Positions 1-12,381 of a stretch of DNA of 21,692 bases are shown in pieces. The stretch's first letter is position 1. Every line of letters begins with the position of its first letter. Under the pieces are notes generated by a model. That model had not been told where the DNA came from and ran no database searches. It saw only the letters and a list, made by a program, of their open reading frames with translations. The DNA comes from Rodentolepis nana (Eukaryota > Platyhelminthes > Cestoda > Cyclophyllidea > Hymenolepididae): positions 1-21,692 of the forward strand of contig UZAE01013510.1 in assembly GCA_900617975.1 (NCBI GenBank), read 5' to 3'. The translations under genes were made by a program, and so were the position numbers.

Positions 1-209
1 ATAGAATAATGATTCACAGATGTGACGGAGACAGACAAAAGAGCAGAGAAAAGGTAAGATGAGTACTGTGGAAGGGGTCGAATATGACATACAGTGGGGT
101 GATGATGGTTGTTTGGAGTCAGAAGTCAACTGTCAGTTAATAAATTTTTTCCATATGGGTATACGTTGACCAGGGCGCACCACGTGGAGGTAAGTCTATC
201 GAACACCCC
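1..209 (-). repeat. SINE-like element, copy A (cut by the left window edge)
   Basis: Copy A of the SINE-like family described at 2324-2649. In element sense (minus strand) the head is at 209, at the run of four C bases, and the body runs towards 1. The tail side is outside the window. Positions 1-175 match 342-516 of copy B with no difference seen. The plus strand carries an intact GGAGGTAAGT donor-like motif around 187-196. It is followed by the 11-base spacer ATGTTGCTACA (210-220) and then copy B, so copies A, B and C are head to tail. The most likely setting is a RALGAPB intron or the region beyond that gene. Confidence 0.85.
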
Positions 210-220
210 ATGTTGCTACA

Positions 221-516
221 TATTTATTTATTTATTTCAAATGGCAGGCGTTTTGATAGTTATCATTAGCCATTTAGCTGACTTCAGGCTTCACAGAGAG
301 GAGGAGGAACATCAAAGTGACATAAAGTCGAGAGGGGGGGGATAGAATAATGATTCACAGATGTGACGGAGACAGACAAAAGAGCAGAGAAAAGGTAAGA
401 TGAGTACTGTGGAAGGGGTCGAATATGACATACAGTGGGGTGATGATGGTTGTTTGGAGTCAGAAGTCAACTGTCAGTTAATAAATTTTTTCCATATGGG
501 TATACGTTGACCAGGG
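221..516 (-). repeat. SINE-like element, copy B (head missing at N517)
   Basis: Second copy of the same family in the tandem array. The AT-rich tail is at 221-240, followed by the AAATGGCAGGCG block and the body, which ends abruptly at the ambiguous base 517. About 34 bases of head present in copy A (176-209) are missing. The perfect match with copy A and the N at the breakpoint make a recent duplication or an assembly artefact equally possible. Confidence 0.85.
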
Positions 517-517
517 N
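517..517. other. Ambiguous base N at a repeat breakpoint
   Basis: This is the only N seen in the window. It falls exactly where copy B stops matching copy A and unrelated AT-rich sequence begins, so it probably marks a patched assembly gap inside a tandem repeat. Confidence 0.9.
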
Positions 518-540
518 AAATATTTGCAAATTTTGCTACA

Positions 541-872
541 CATTTATTTATTTCAAATGGCAAGCGTTCTGATAGTTGTCACTAGCCCTCTAGCTGACTT
601 CGGGCTTCAAAGGGGGAAGGGGAGGAACATCAAAGTGTCAAAAAAGTCGAGAGCGGGAACAGAAGAGTGATCCGCAGATGTAAAAGAGACAAGCAGACAC
701 AAAGGCCGAGAAAAGGTGAGGTGAGAATCGTGGAAGTGGTCAAATATGGCATACAGTGGGGTGATGATGGTTGTTTGGAGTCAGAAGTCAACTGCCGGTA
801 AAAGACTTTTTTGCCGTATGAGTATACGTTGCCCAGGGTGCACCACGTGGAGATAAGTCTATCGCACACCCC
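541..872 (-). repeat. SINE-like element, copy C
   Basis: Full-length diverged copy of the family. The tail lies at 541-555, and the head ends in the C run at 869-872. It is flanked by ATTTTGCTACA (530-540) and ATGTTGCTATA (873-883), an 11-base imperfect target-site duplication with 9 of 11 identical. The spacer between copies A and B is nearly the same sequence, so the array probably grew from one insertion. The GT of the antisense splice-donor motif has mutated (GAGATAAGT). Confidence 0.85.
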
Positions 873-883
873 ATGTTGCTATA

Positions 884-1021
884 TATAATATTTTGCATTC
901 GCCACTCTGAAAAACCTGAAATTAAGTTGCCTTTCGATATCCACGCGGGACTCCAAATATCTTTGCCACGGGGAACAAAAATATTCATGTGAGAACGAAT
1001 TGAATTTATCAACTTGGATAG

Positions 1022-1060
<39 letters not shown>

Positions 1061-1372
1061 GCTGAGCCTAATAATCTGTAGATAAATGACGCCTTGAATG
1101 AGTCAAAACAAAAAACTCTAATTTTATATTTCTAAAAAAACATCTACAGTGAGCCACATTCCCACGCAGTGATGCTAAAATTTTCAGCTTATCTATTCTG
1201 TCATGCCTCAAGAGGAGAGTTAAGGGGTCTATTCAGATGATAAGTAGATAAAAATGACAATCATGGACAACTTAAAGCCTTATGGCATTGACAGCATTTG
1301 AAATTTCTCAGAATGCTGTATGTAGTCAGTGGAAACGAACTTTTTATGCAGTTAGAAAAGTTCCAAACCCAC
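884..1372. other. Non-coding stretch, probably RALGAPB intron
   Basis: I see no exon on either strand. A pure TA dinucleotide run lies at about 1026-1058. The stretch lies downstream, in transcript sense, of RALGAPB exon 4, whose donor is at 1372-1371, so it is most simply intron 4 of that gene. The next expected RALGAPB exon was looked for on the minus strand and not found. Confidence 0.5.
1026..1058. repeat. (TA)n microsatellite
   Basis: A run of about 16 alternating TA units, directly visible. A similar run is at about 4600-4639 and a shorter one at about 12448-12462. Confidence 0.9.
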
Positions 1373-4300
1373 CTGAGAGAAAGGTCGAGAGGTTGTGATG
1401 GCCGAGGACTCAATCTGCGGTGGAATTGAGAGAACAGCGAAACCAACCGCCAGCGAGAATTCCAAGAGCCGATCCCATAGAGTTCCAGTAAGGAGATGAG
1501 ATGTGTTGAGGATCTGTTCTATCCGATTGACAATGCAGGAGACAAGTGGAATGTACTTCTTTTGCAACCAACGCTCAGGTTCTCCTGCTACTGCCGGACC
1601 TGTTCCCGTGGAAATTTGTTGTGTTCCTTCTGGGACAATGCCTACAATTTTGAAAACCGGGTAATAGCAGGAGAGCTTGGTTAAATTGCAGATATTTACC
1701 TCTTAAGACCCTAAAACTCCCCGAATCAACAATTGTAAGCAATAAACCACTCTAATTAACGAAGGATTTGGAGGGAAATAATAAATCGAATTTCCACAAT
1801 CTTTAACCGGGAAACAGAGTCGCAACTGTACCACTAAAGCGCATATGAAAGGCCGCTAAGGCGCTATGAAATATGAACTTTAGGATCTTGGAAGGTCCAA
1901 AAAAAATACAACGTTGCGGACAACTTGATGATCGTGCGATTTGGATGAAAGAAGTCCATTTCGATAATCTCCTGGAAATCTTTTGATATCTCAATTCCCC
2001 CCCCCCCAACCTCGATATTTCTTCCTTCAACTACTCCACAGTTTCTTGTGTTTAGGTTCCATTTTTTACTCACTCCCATTGGAAACATTGAAAAGGATAA
2101 AAAAGTGAATAGTACAGACCTAAGGCACTTGAGAATATGCTTGTCTTTAAATGCCTCACATTTAAACCCCCAATTGGAATTGGGAAAATATAGTTGGCCT
2201 TTGCAATTGATTAATAATGACTCAACATGAAATTATCAGAGAGTTTCAGAACTCGCCTTTAATACAGTTAGCATCCATTCCTCAGGTTGATTGAATAGTA
2301 ATCTTCAAAATAACTTTTGCGCAGGGGGTGTGCGATAGACTTACCTCCACGTGGTGCACCCTGGACAACGTATACTCATACGACAAAAAAGTCTATTAAA
2401 CGGCAGTTGACTTCTGACTTCAAACTACCACGAACCCCCTGGTTGTCATATTCGACCCCTTCACAGTACTCACCTTACCTTTTTCCCTACCCTTGTGTCT
2501 GTCTGCCTCTTTTACATATGTGAATCGTTTTTCTGTTCCCCACCCCTCGAATTTCTGCTCCTTTGATGAACCTTCCCTCTGTGAAGCCCGAAGTCAGCTA
2601 AATGGCTAATGATATCTATCAAAATGCCTGCCATTTGAAATAAATATATACTTTTGCGCAAAACAGAACAGCCAAGATTTCAAAAATTGATAATCAAATG
2701 AAGGGGAGCAAGTAGAAACCTTTGTCGGGTCTTTCGAGAAAAACCAACATGGCACTTTAGAAAGTCACGGTATAGCTAATCATAATGCGATTTACTTCAG
2801 TTGTATATTGTTTACGTCATCAAAGTAAAGTCGTGTAACACCATGACTCACGGCATGTAGAGGTTGCATCACAACACAAGTGACTTGACTGAGTAACGAC
2901 GTTTTTTGACAAACCATAACGACAACACCAACAAACGAGGACTGTTCTATGGAGTAGACACAAGCGTTAACGTCGAATGATAACCCCTTGTCTGATAAAT
3001 AGGCCAAAGAAATCACTTTCTTCATTAAAAAAAATTGTCACTGAATTGCATGAGAGCAGGAGTGCGAGCGAAAGCTAAAATGATTGACAAGAAAGATGCA
3101 TCGCGCGTTCTTAATAAATATGCTCACAACGTACACACATTTAATGGGGAATAATAACTACGGCATTGAAGGTAAGATTTTAGCACCTTTAAGTGAAAAC
3201 AAGGGATAGAAAATAGACCGGAATTCACACGCTGAGTGTGCAAAATAAGAAGAAAAAAGCGAGTAAAGTAGCCTTTCAGAGCAGTTCTTCCCACCTTTCA
3301 CAATATCCTTGATGGCAGCAGTACACACAGGATCGGGCGGCGCCTGTGGTGATTGATGGAGCAAGCCAAAGAAGGTATCGGTGAGATCAGCGGCGTCAGC
3401 AGTCTTGAAGACATTACGAGGAGTGAAGAAGCGACAGAGAGCAAAGAGAAGGCGAGGCGCATAGGAGAGGGGGTTGACGAGAAGGGCGTGAGGCAGCGGC
3501 TGCTGGACACCCTTCTGGCCATGACTATAAACCGGGGCGGGTAGGAGGCAGCCCAACCAGAGGCAATAGATGTGCACGCTGTGAGCGACTATCTCCCAAT
3601 TTTCCGGAGGCATTGTCAATCCGTAGTTGATTGCCTTAATAAATTAGGGATTATTATTGTCCGTGTTAATAATTATATCAAGTAAAGTTAGAGGACAAAG
3701 GAGAAAATTTACGATTCCAAAGACAACTAATTTAATAACGCCGGATTAGAGGGAAGGAAATCAAGAGGTATTTGGCAAAGAATTTCATTTTTAAACTGCA
3801 AATGCTACAAAGTAGCCTTTGGAGAACTGGGGTGCGCGATAGACTTACCTCCACTTGGTACACCCTGGGCAACGTATTCTCATACGCAAAAAGAAGTCTA
3901 CAGACCGACAGTTTACTTCAGACATCAAACTACCATTACCCCACTGTATATCATATTCGACAACTTCCATAGTACCCATCTTACCTTTTCTCTGCCTTTG
4001 TGTCTATCTATCTCTTTTACATCTTTGAACTACTCTTCTGTTCCCCCTCTCCTCTGTGAAGCCCGAAGTGAGCTAAAGGGGTAATGATAACTATCAAAAC
4101 GCCTGTCACTTGAAATAAACAAATAATTACACCTTTGGAAAACTTGATGTCACCAATTGGCGAAAAACGCAATAATTTCAGATTTCAATTAAAGGACTCC
4201 GGGTAGCAGGACTAAAGTGCACACTTTTCAACCCCACATCCATTCCTCGTTGGCCTATTGGGCTCCGTGGTTTGATCAGAGGATTGAAAGTTGCAAGAGG

Positions 4301-4596
4301 TTTTGTATCGTCACGAAAAAGGAAGGAAACAGAACCACGCTTTAATCCCACCAAAATTTCAGTCGATTGATAATTCAACAAAACAGATTAGATCGCAGAA
4401 AAGGTGGTTTATAAATTTCTGTGTGTGTGATATTTTCATTCATCCCTACAATGCTCGTGAATTTCAGTGATAGTATTTTGCGTCTTGTGAATCAATGTTG
4501 CGACCAATAACCTTTTCAAGAAAATTTATGCCATATAAAACGTTTTATTCTTTGCTACTGAATTTCCAAAGTTGACATCAGCGGCAGTTATTTCAA

Positions 4597-4639
<43 letters not shown>

Positions 4640-6232
4640 CGGAATAAAGAGTTTACTAAGAAATATAGATTCAGGTAGTCGGAGAATATATATATAATTA
4701 TATTAAAAAATTACCTTCTTAGGTCAGGTATTTTTTTAATTTTAAGCATTTAAGTGATACAACTAATTTTGTTTACCATAAAAAAACAAATAAGAAAGAT
4801 GACAATTCCACACATTTCAATCGTCTAGTTACTCGAGTGCTATTAAAATAGAGAGTAACCTTCGCTCAAATATGGATACAATCAAATCCAATTACAAACC
4901 ACGAATGCCAAGCACTCACAATCTCCCTACAATCGCTGCACCTCATGTGAATTTGAGAACATTCCTAAGAAGTCTAAGAAACGTATGAAATATATTAGAG
5001 GAAAAAAATTGTGTATTTATTTTCTACTGGTATATGAGATGCCCAACGTTGATAAGCTCAAGCCTATAATGGCCAAAGGCGATAAATGCCAGAACCACTA
5101 GAATTTAAAGCAAAATGTGAATCCACGTATGGAGCCATATCTTCGGTGTTTGTTTACAGATTATTATTAGTCCAATATTAATAGACTAAGCAATGAGAGG
5201 AATATAATTGCCAAAATGAAACAAAAACAGTGAAAAGGTGTTTGCCGATTAATGAAGGCAATTTGGAGAAAAAAAGTAAAAAAATAGTCTATTTTATCAT
5301 TAGAACTTTACAATAAAAAAATAGTGAATAGTAAATTCTCCCAGATCCTACCTGCATGACCCACTGTAAATCTGCTTCACTATCCAACTTCACAGAGAAG
5401 CCTTTAGATCTCGCCTCTACTTCTGATATAGAAAGTCTGGATCCTCCCCCACTCCCACTCCCACTTCGAATGACATCGCCAAATGAATTGCCGGCATGCC
5501 GACCAGGTGCGCGTTTTTGTGAAGTTTGAGCTAAGGAGGCAGCCTCAGCAGTTGCTTGCACCAGCGCATTCTCCGCGTCCTTTTTACAGGAACAGTCAGC
5601 CTAAACCAAGAAAAGAAGAAGAAACAAGGCATATTATCCAGTTATAACACTTGAAAGAGCTTCCACAATGTTCAACTGCTTTAATATCGCATAGTTAGAT
5701 TTGAATTTGTTTGAGATGGTTTCTATCGTAATAAAAAAACTAGAATGTCCAAAATTCGAGAGCTATTTTACATAGAGGGAAAGTAGCATACAAGAAAAAT
5801 ATGGATCCCTTTAATTGACATTTTTCTGACTAGAAAATTTTGTCTAGGATTAACAATAAAACGTCATGACTTCGTGCCCTCGTATTATTTAAAAATTTTG
5901 ATTGAAGACTGACTACCATCTATGCAATAAAATTAAAAATAATCAAAGAAATCCAGTTGCATTTCGATAAATTACCAATAAAAGTGAATAAAGCTGTAGA
6001 ACATAATAATTGAATTAAAATACTACGTAAAACCGCTTTCAGAAAAGCTAAAGTTTAATAAATATCAGTTCAAACTTACGGCTAAACTAAGAACAATTTC
6101 ACGAGCGCTGATAACAGCAGCTTCAAGTGGGAATTGTGCGAGAATGCTCTTCTGTTCGAAGACGTTCTTCTTTATCTGCGACGAAATATCATCCCAAGTG
6201 ACGTTAGCTACAGGGATTGAATTGCTTTTCAT
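1373..6232 (-). CDS. RALGAPB: Ral GTPase-activating protein subunit beta-like, amino-terminal exons 1-4 (partial)
   Basis: Four minus-strand exons join in frame to 337 residues: 6232-6080, 5600-5352, 3634-3295 and 1641-1373, each bounded by AG and GT. The best anchor is the exon 2/3 join, DLQWVMQ followed by AINYGLTMP (residues about 128-142). It parallels the KWTMEV-ICYGLTLPL stretch I recall from human RALGAPB. FTPR (exon 3) and LLTGTLWDRLLEF (exon 4) also align with later blocks. Residues about 97-105 form a Ser/Gly linker inside an insertion relative to the human protein. ATG 6232 is the first start after an in-frame TAA. Family knowledge: the beta subunit pairs with a RalGAP alpha subunit to switch off RalA/RalB; its carboxy-terminal GAP-like domain would lie outside the window. 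Introns 1-3 are 479, 1717 and 1653 nt. Introns 2 and 3 each hold a SINE-like copy in antisense. Identification is by remembered homology. Confidence 0.85.
1642..3294 (-). other. RALGAPB intron 3
   Basis: An intron of 1653 nt whose limits are set by the joining exons. It contains an 11-base C run (1997-2007), SINE copy D (2324-2649), and at 2700-3150 a less AT-rich part with an open minus-strand frame of 77 codons (3025-2792) that I do not recognise. I saw no exon joining the RALGAPB frame. Confidence 0.75.
2324..2649 (+). repeat. SINE-like element, copy D, with target-site duplication
   Basis: This copy defines the element. It lies between two perfect 11-base copies of ACTTTTGCGCA (2313-2323 and 2650-2660). 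In element sense it starts GGGGGTGTGCGATAGACTT and ends in TTTGAAATAAATATAT, an A-rich simple tail. The head carries inverted arms ATAGACTT (2335-2342) and AAGTCTAT (2389-2396) enclosing a CGTAT-ACTC-ATACG hairpin (2369-2382) and the palindromes CCACGTGG and GGTGCACC. The body is pyrimidine-rich. A fixed head, an AAAT-type tail and long duplications fit a SINE mobilised by a LINE. I could not identify a tRNA, 5S or 7SL ancestor; a weak B-box-like TTCGACCCC near 2451-2459 is too far from the head for a standard tRNA promoter. It is antisense to RALGAPB. Confidence 0.9.
3829..4131 (+). repeat. SINE-like element, copy E, with target-site duplication
   Basis: Shorter, diverged copy of 303 bp flanked by CCTTTGGAGAACT (3816-3828) and CCTTTGGAAAACT (4132-4144), 12 of 13 identical. 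The head reads GGGGTGCGCGATAGACTTACC and the tail GAAATAAACAAATAATTACA. The CGTAT...ATACG stem is intact with a different loop (TCTC). It is antisense to RALGAPB, so the pre-mRNA of that gene carries the GGAGGTAAGT motif. Confidence 0.9.
4600..4639. repeat. (TA)n microsatellite in RALGAPB intron 2
   Basis: About 19-20 uninterrupted TA units, directly visible. It probably varies in length between individuals. Confidence 0.9.
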
Positions 6233-6269
6233 CAGTTAAACTCCTAGAATAAGAAAATAAAAAAAAGAG
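6233..6269 (-). promoter_or_regulatory. Strong splice acceptor just upstream of the RALGAPB start
   Basis: On the minus strand a long pyrimidine-rich tract (about 6269-6246) ends in TTCTAG at 6249-6244, only 11 nt before ATG 6232. The 5' leader after it would read GAGTTTAACTG. This could be the acceptor of a 5'UTR intron or a spliced-leader trans-splicing site. Trans-splicing occurs in flatworms, but no upstream donor or SL gene was identified here. Confidence 0.5.
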
Positions 6270-7669
6270 ATTCAACGAAATGAGTACGAAATTAAATATA
6301 AGAAGAGGAAGCAAGAATCACAAAATATCTGAATATGTGGGGATTTGACTTGTAATTAAGACAATTTTGGGAGAACCAATTCCTCACGACAGATAACACA
6401 CTTTCTATCCTTGTAGGGGTGCAAATAAGTTCGAAACATATTGTACAAAAACGTGAATTTGTGAAGGAAAATGCATTTGATAGCGAAAATTTTAATTAAA
6501 CATAAAATAAATGAAACACAACTTGTAGTTAAATCTTAAAGTAGACTAAATAAAAACGAAAATATTAACTAACCCATAATCAAAAGGAAATATGAAAAAT
6601 TAGAAATAAATAAGTGATCGAATCGAAAAATGAAAACAATTAAATAAATTAAAAAAAAGGCAAATGGAAGTACAGGCAATGACAACCTTTTAGTCATCAA
6701 GCGATAATGTTTAAATAGATGTAACATTATTAATTAATTTTACCAGTGTGTAATCGGGTTATGTGATATTTTTCAGCCAATTCTAAAGTGCGCGTTTTTA
6801 CTTCCAAGTTAAAACGATCTTTTTTTAATTCCAAATAGGATTACACACAATAATATTTTACAATTGATAAAATAGTACAATGGTGTTAATATCTAAGTCT
6901 AACTCATATTTTGGGGTAAAGATAGCATTTATTTGTCATTTTTATAAGTTGGAGTTATTATTTTTATTAATCGACCTCGTGATATACGTTTAAATTAGTG
7001 AGCTACTGCCAAATTTGTTTTCATTTGATTGCCATTGAGTGTGTACATTATTCGCACAGTATCTTTATCTACTTATCATATAGGTTTGGGATTTAGCGCC
7101 TTCCCTGGCAACTTCGTTCCATGAATTTTCAAACCATTGTTTGCTAATGACGAAAACATTAAAAAATATCATACCCCAATCTGAGATTTTCAAGACTAAA
7201 TTATTCAAATAGGGTAAACATTAGACACATGAAATCTTGTGCAAATACATATGACTACCAGAAGTATTATCAAACCATCTCATTAAATATAATAAATATA
7301 CCAATCCATGTATTTATTCTTCTCGAGAAAGCAATACGTTTTAGAAATATGAAACATAAAATCACAATCATGCACGTGCTGATTTAATGTTTCAATAATT
7401 AAGTAAATTTAGCTTTCATATCTTTTGTGTTTTTGTTTAATTTGTTCTTATCTGAACATGCTGTTGAATTCTCAATGATTTAATTAAAAAGTGATGAATA
7501 TATTCTTTCCTGGAAAATAAAACATATTTATTATTTTCGAATGGGAAATAATTTTTTAAACCACTTCGTTTCCATTGTGTTTCATGCATATATGCTTGAC
7601 CTTAAGCCAGTTTAATACAATCACAAATACCTATTCGCGAAATTCCGCTGACTTTGTTTTTTGTACTCG
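6270..7669. promoter_or_regulatory. Shared intergenic region between RALGAPB and MCM5
   Basis: AT-rich 1.4 kb between two divergent genes, with no ORF or RNA gene seen. It presumably holds both promoters. No convincing TATA box can be singled out in such AT-rich DNA. The one notable site is the E2F-like motif at 7634-7642. Confidence 0.6.
7634..7642 (-). promoter_or_regulatory. E2F-like site upstream of MCM5
   Basis: The plus strand reads TTCGCGAAA; the minus strand reads TTTCGCGAA, which matches 7 of 8 bases of the E2F consensus TTTSGCGC at its start. It lies 28 bp before the MCM5 ATG in otherwise CpG-poor DNA. MCM genes are classical E2F targets at the G1/S transition in animals. The site is seen; its function is inferred. 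Confidence 0.4.
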
Positions 7670-10732
<3,063 letters not shown>

Positions 10733-10832
10733 TATACAGAAATTGTTAATCGATATTTGAAGAAGCAATTTTTAATTGTTTCGCCTGCAACCTTTTTGGG
10801 CGACTATTTTTATACGTAAATAATATTCCTTT

Positions 10833-10838
10833 AATAAA
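10833..10838 (+). terminator. Likely MCM5 polyadenylation signal
   Basis: AATAAA 101 nt after the MCM5 stop, the first canonical hexamer downstream. The implied 3'UTR is about 100-130 nt. AT-rich context means chance hexamers are common. Confidence 0.55.
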
Positions 10839-10849
10839 TAATGCTCTCC

Positions 10850-12005
10850 ATCATTTTATGTTTTGATTTGCCGAAGCTGTTTAAACCACACTTGGGGTAT
10901 TTTCGTCAGAATATAAGTTACACGAGCTTAAACTACGTTTGCAAACAACCTGATATTAGTAGTGCTATGCAGTATTCGTATTAAGTCATTGGGGAACGGA
11001 AAGCATTTGAGTTAGGAAATTAAAGTGGAAATTAGCAAGGAGGAAAAGTTTCAGTAAATTGTGAAAGCTACTTTTAACACAGTGATGCTAAATTTATTTC
11101 TGTTCATATATAGAAGGAGCGATAAATGATTTCAGTTGGTGGGAAATCGGTCAAGTATATGCATAAGAAAATTTTAGTTCCAAAGAATTTCTGAATCCAA
11201 GGAAACCAAAAACTGAGTTAAGAGAAATGAAATCCAAAATGCCTAAATATATGCATCTATATAAGGCCCAATTTTAGCAAGAAAATATCAAAATTCCTCT
11301 TGCTTATTATCCGAGATTAATGTCAGACTAGATTGTAAGGGTATTACTGTCGCATAACTGCAATAATGACAATTTATTAATAGTTGTAATTGTATTAATG
11401 GAATTACTCTTACAACAACAGCTGAGAGCTCCAGTTTTAGCTGAGTCATTTCAAAGAGAACTTTGGCATCACGAATTCTATTTGCAATAAAAAGCATACT
11501 GAGGTTTCAAATCCACTTTCCAAAAAGAATTTTGACTTAATTTTGTAGGGTACAAAATCCAAGAAAGATAATATCACTGGATATATAATGAGAAGCAATG
11601 AGCCTAAATAATAAAAGGACACGTTAACTAGTAAGAATAAGTAGGAGCAGAAGTTTTAGGACGGTCAATACGGAGTGAAAATTTACATTAATGCTCGAGC
11701 CTCTCAAAGCGATGATTTGATATGACCAATTGTTAAGCTTAAATCCGATATATTTTCATTTGCCCAGCCTATCGCGAAAATAATTAACTAAGTGTGACTA
11801 AGTGTCCAAATAACAGAATATAATAAATTATTTCATATAAGATTAATGAATATGTAATAATTTGAATATTTCATTTATGAAAATGAAATAATATAGCAGT
11901 GTTTCTTAACGAAGCCTTACTATATGAACTCGTTGTTTGTTTATGCTTATTAATAAAGGTATTTAGGACACTTTATTTTATGTGCACCTGTTCAATTTCT
12001 CAAAA
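10850..12005. other. Intergenic region between MCM5 and the CaMK1-like gene
   Basis: AT-rich 1.2 kb with no supported ORF. A perfect 9-bp AT-rich stem with a 4-base loop at 11868-11889 is the only local structure noted, and it could be chance. The promoter of the downstream kinase should lie here. An in-frame TAG at 11964-11966 lies upstream of the kinase ATG. Confidence 0.6.
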
Positions 12006-12381
12006 ATGACGATAAATCCAAAATCAATAGACAGATATTGCCTTAAAGAGCTTCTCGGAACGTAAGATCTTTTAATGATTTTATGACATTTAAAGTGGAG
12101 CATTTTCCGAAGTCCGTTTGGCAGAAGATAAGCTGAGTCCAGGGACGTTTTGCGCCATCAAATGCATTAGAAAACGTAGCAGCATGAATAATAACGAAGA
12201 CAGCAAAACCAATGAGGGTGATTTTAAAACAAGGGAAGATTCGTTAAAGAATGAAATATCAGTTCTTCGGAGGTGACAGTTTTTTGTAATAACTATGCAT
12301 TTTTAGACTTCAGCATCCCAATATCGTACAGTTGATCGACGCCTTTGAGGATTACGATTCCTGTTATCTTGTAATGGAATT
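12006..12381 (+). CDS. CaMK1-like: Calcium/calmodulin-dependent protein kinase type 1-like, amino-terminal exons (partial)
   Basis: Three exons (12006-12061, 12096-12272, 12307-12381) joined over two 34-nt introns encode 102 complete codons plus two bases, the amino lobe of a Ser/Thr kinase. Seen: glycine-rich loop LGTGAFSEV (17-25), the ATP-binding lysine in FCAIKCI (Lys41), the alpha-C glutamate in LKNEISVL (Glu72), then LQHPNIVQLIDAF and CYLVMEL at the hinge. The short amino end, AEDK after the loop and HPNIVQL match CaMKI of worms and vertebrates, which phosphorylates targets when Ca2+/calmodulin is bound and CaMKK activates it. DCLK or PNCK-type relatives are alternatives. The loop after the ATP lysine (about 44-67) is about 14 residues longer than in C. 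elegans CMK-1 as I recall it. The third donor is at 12382 (GTGAGT). No exon for GGELFDRI, HRDLKPEN or DFGLSK was found downstream, so the gene continues beyond the window or is truncated. Confidence 0.88.

Larger units (their letters stand above)
3635..5351 (-). other. RALGAPB intron 2
   Basis: A phase-0 intron of 1717 nt between the residues WVMQ and AINYGL. It holds SINE copy E (3829-4131) and a TA microsatellite (about 4600-4639). The rest is AT-rich with no supported feature; the 67-codon minus frame near 4381-4178 looks like chance. Confidence 0.8.

Noticed and set aside
2317..2523. ORF of 68 codons in SINE copy D, similar in frame to one in copy G (21490-21305)
   Set aside because: Similarity follows from shared repeat sequence. 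In copies C and E the frame is broken, so there is no sign of coding selection.
2792..3025. A 77-codon minus-strand frame in RALGAPB intron 3, less AT-rich than its flanks
   Set aside because: It does not match the RALGAPB protein at that point, and I recognise no mobile-element domain. Exon 3 to exon 4 joins in phase without it.
3353..3544. Plus-strand ORF inside RALGAPB exon 3
   Set aside because: It is the reverse-strand shadow of a conserved exon.
11868..11889. Perfect 9-bp stem with a 4-base loop between MCM5 and the kinase
   Set aside because: Very AT-rich arms are expected by chance in this sequence, and it has no positional link to either gene end.
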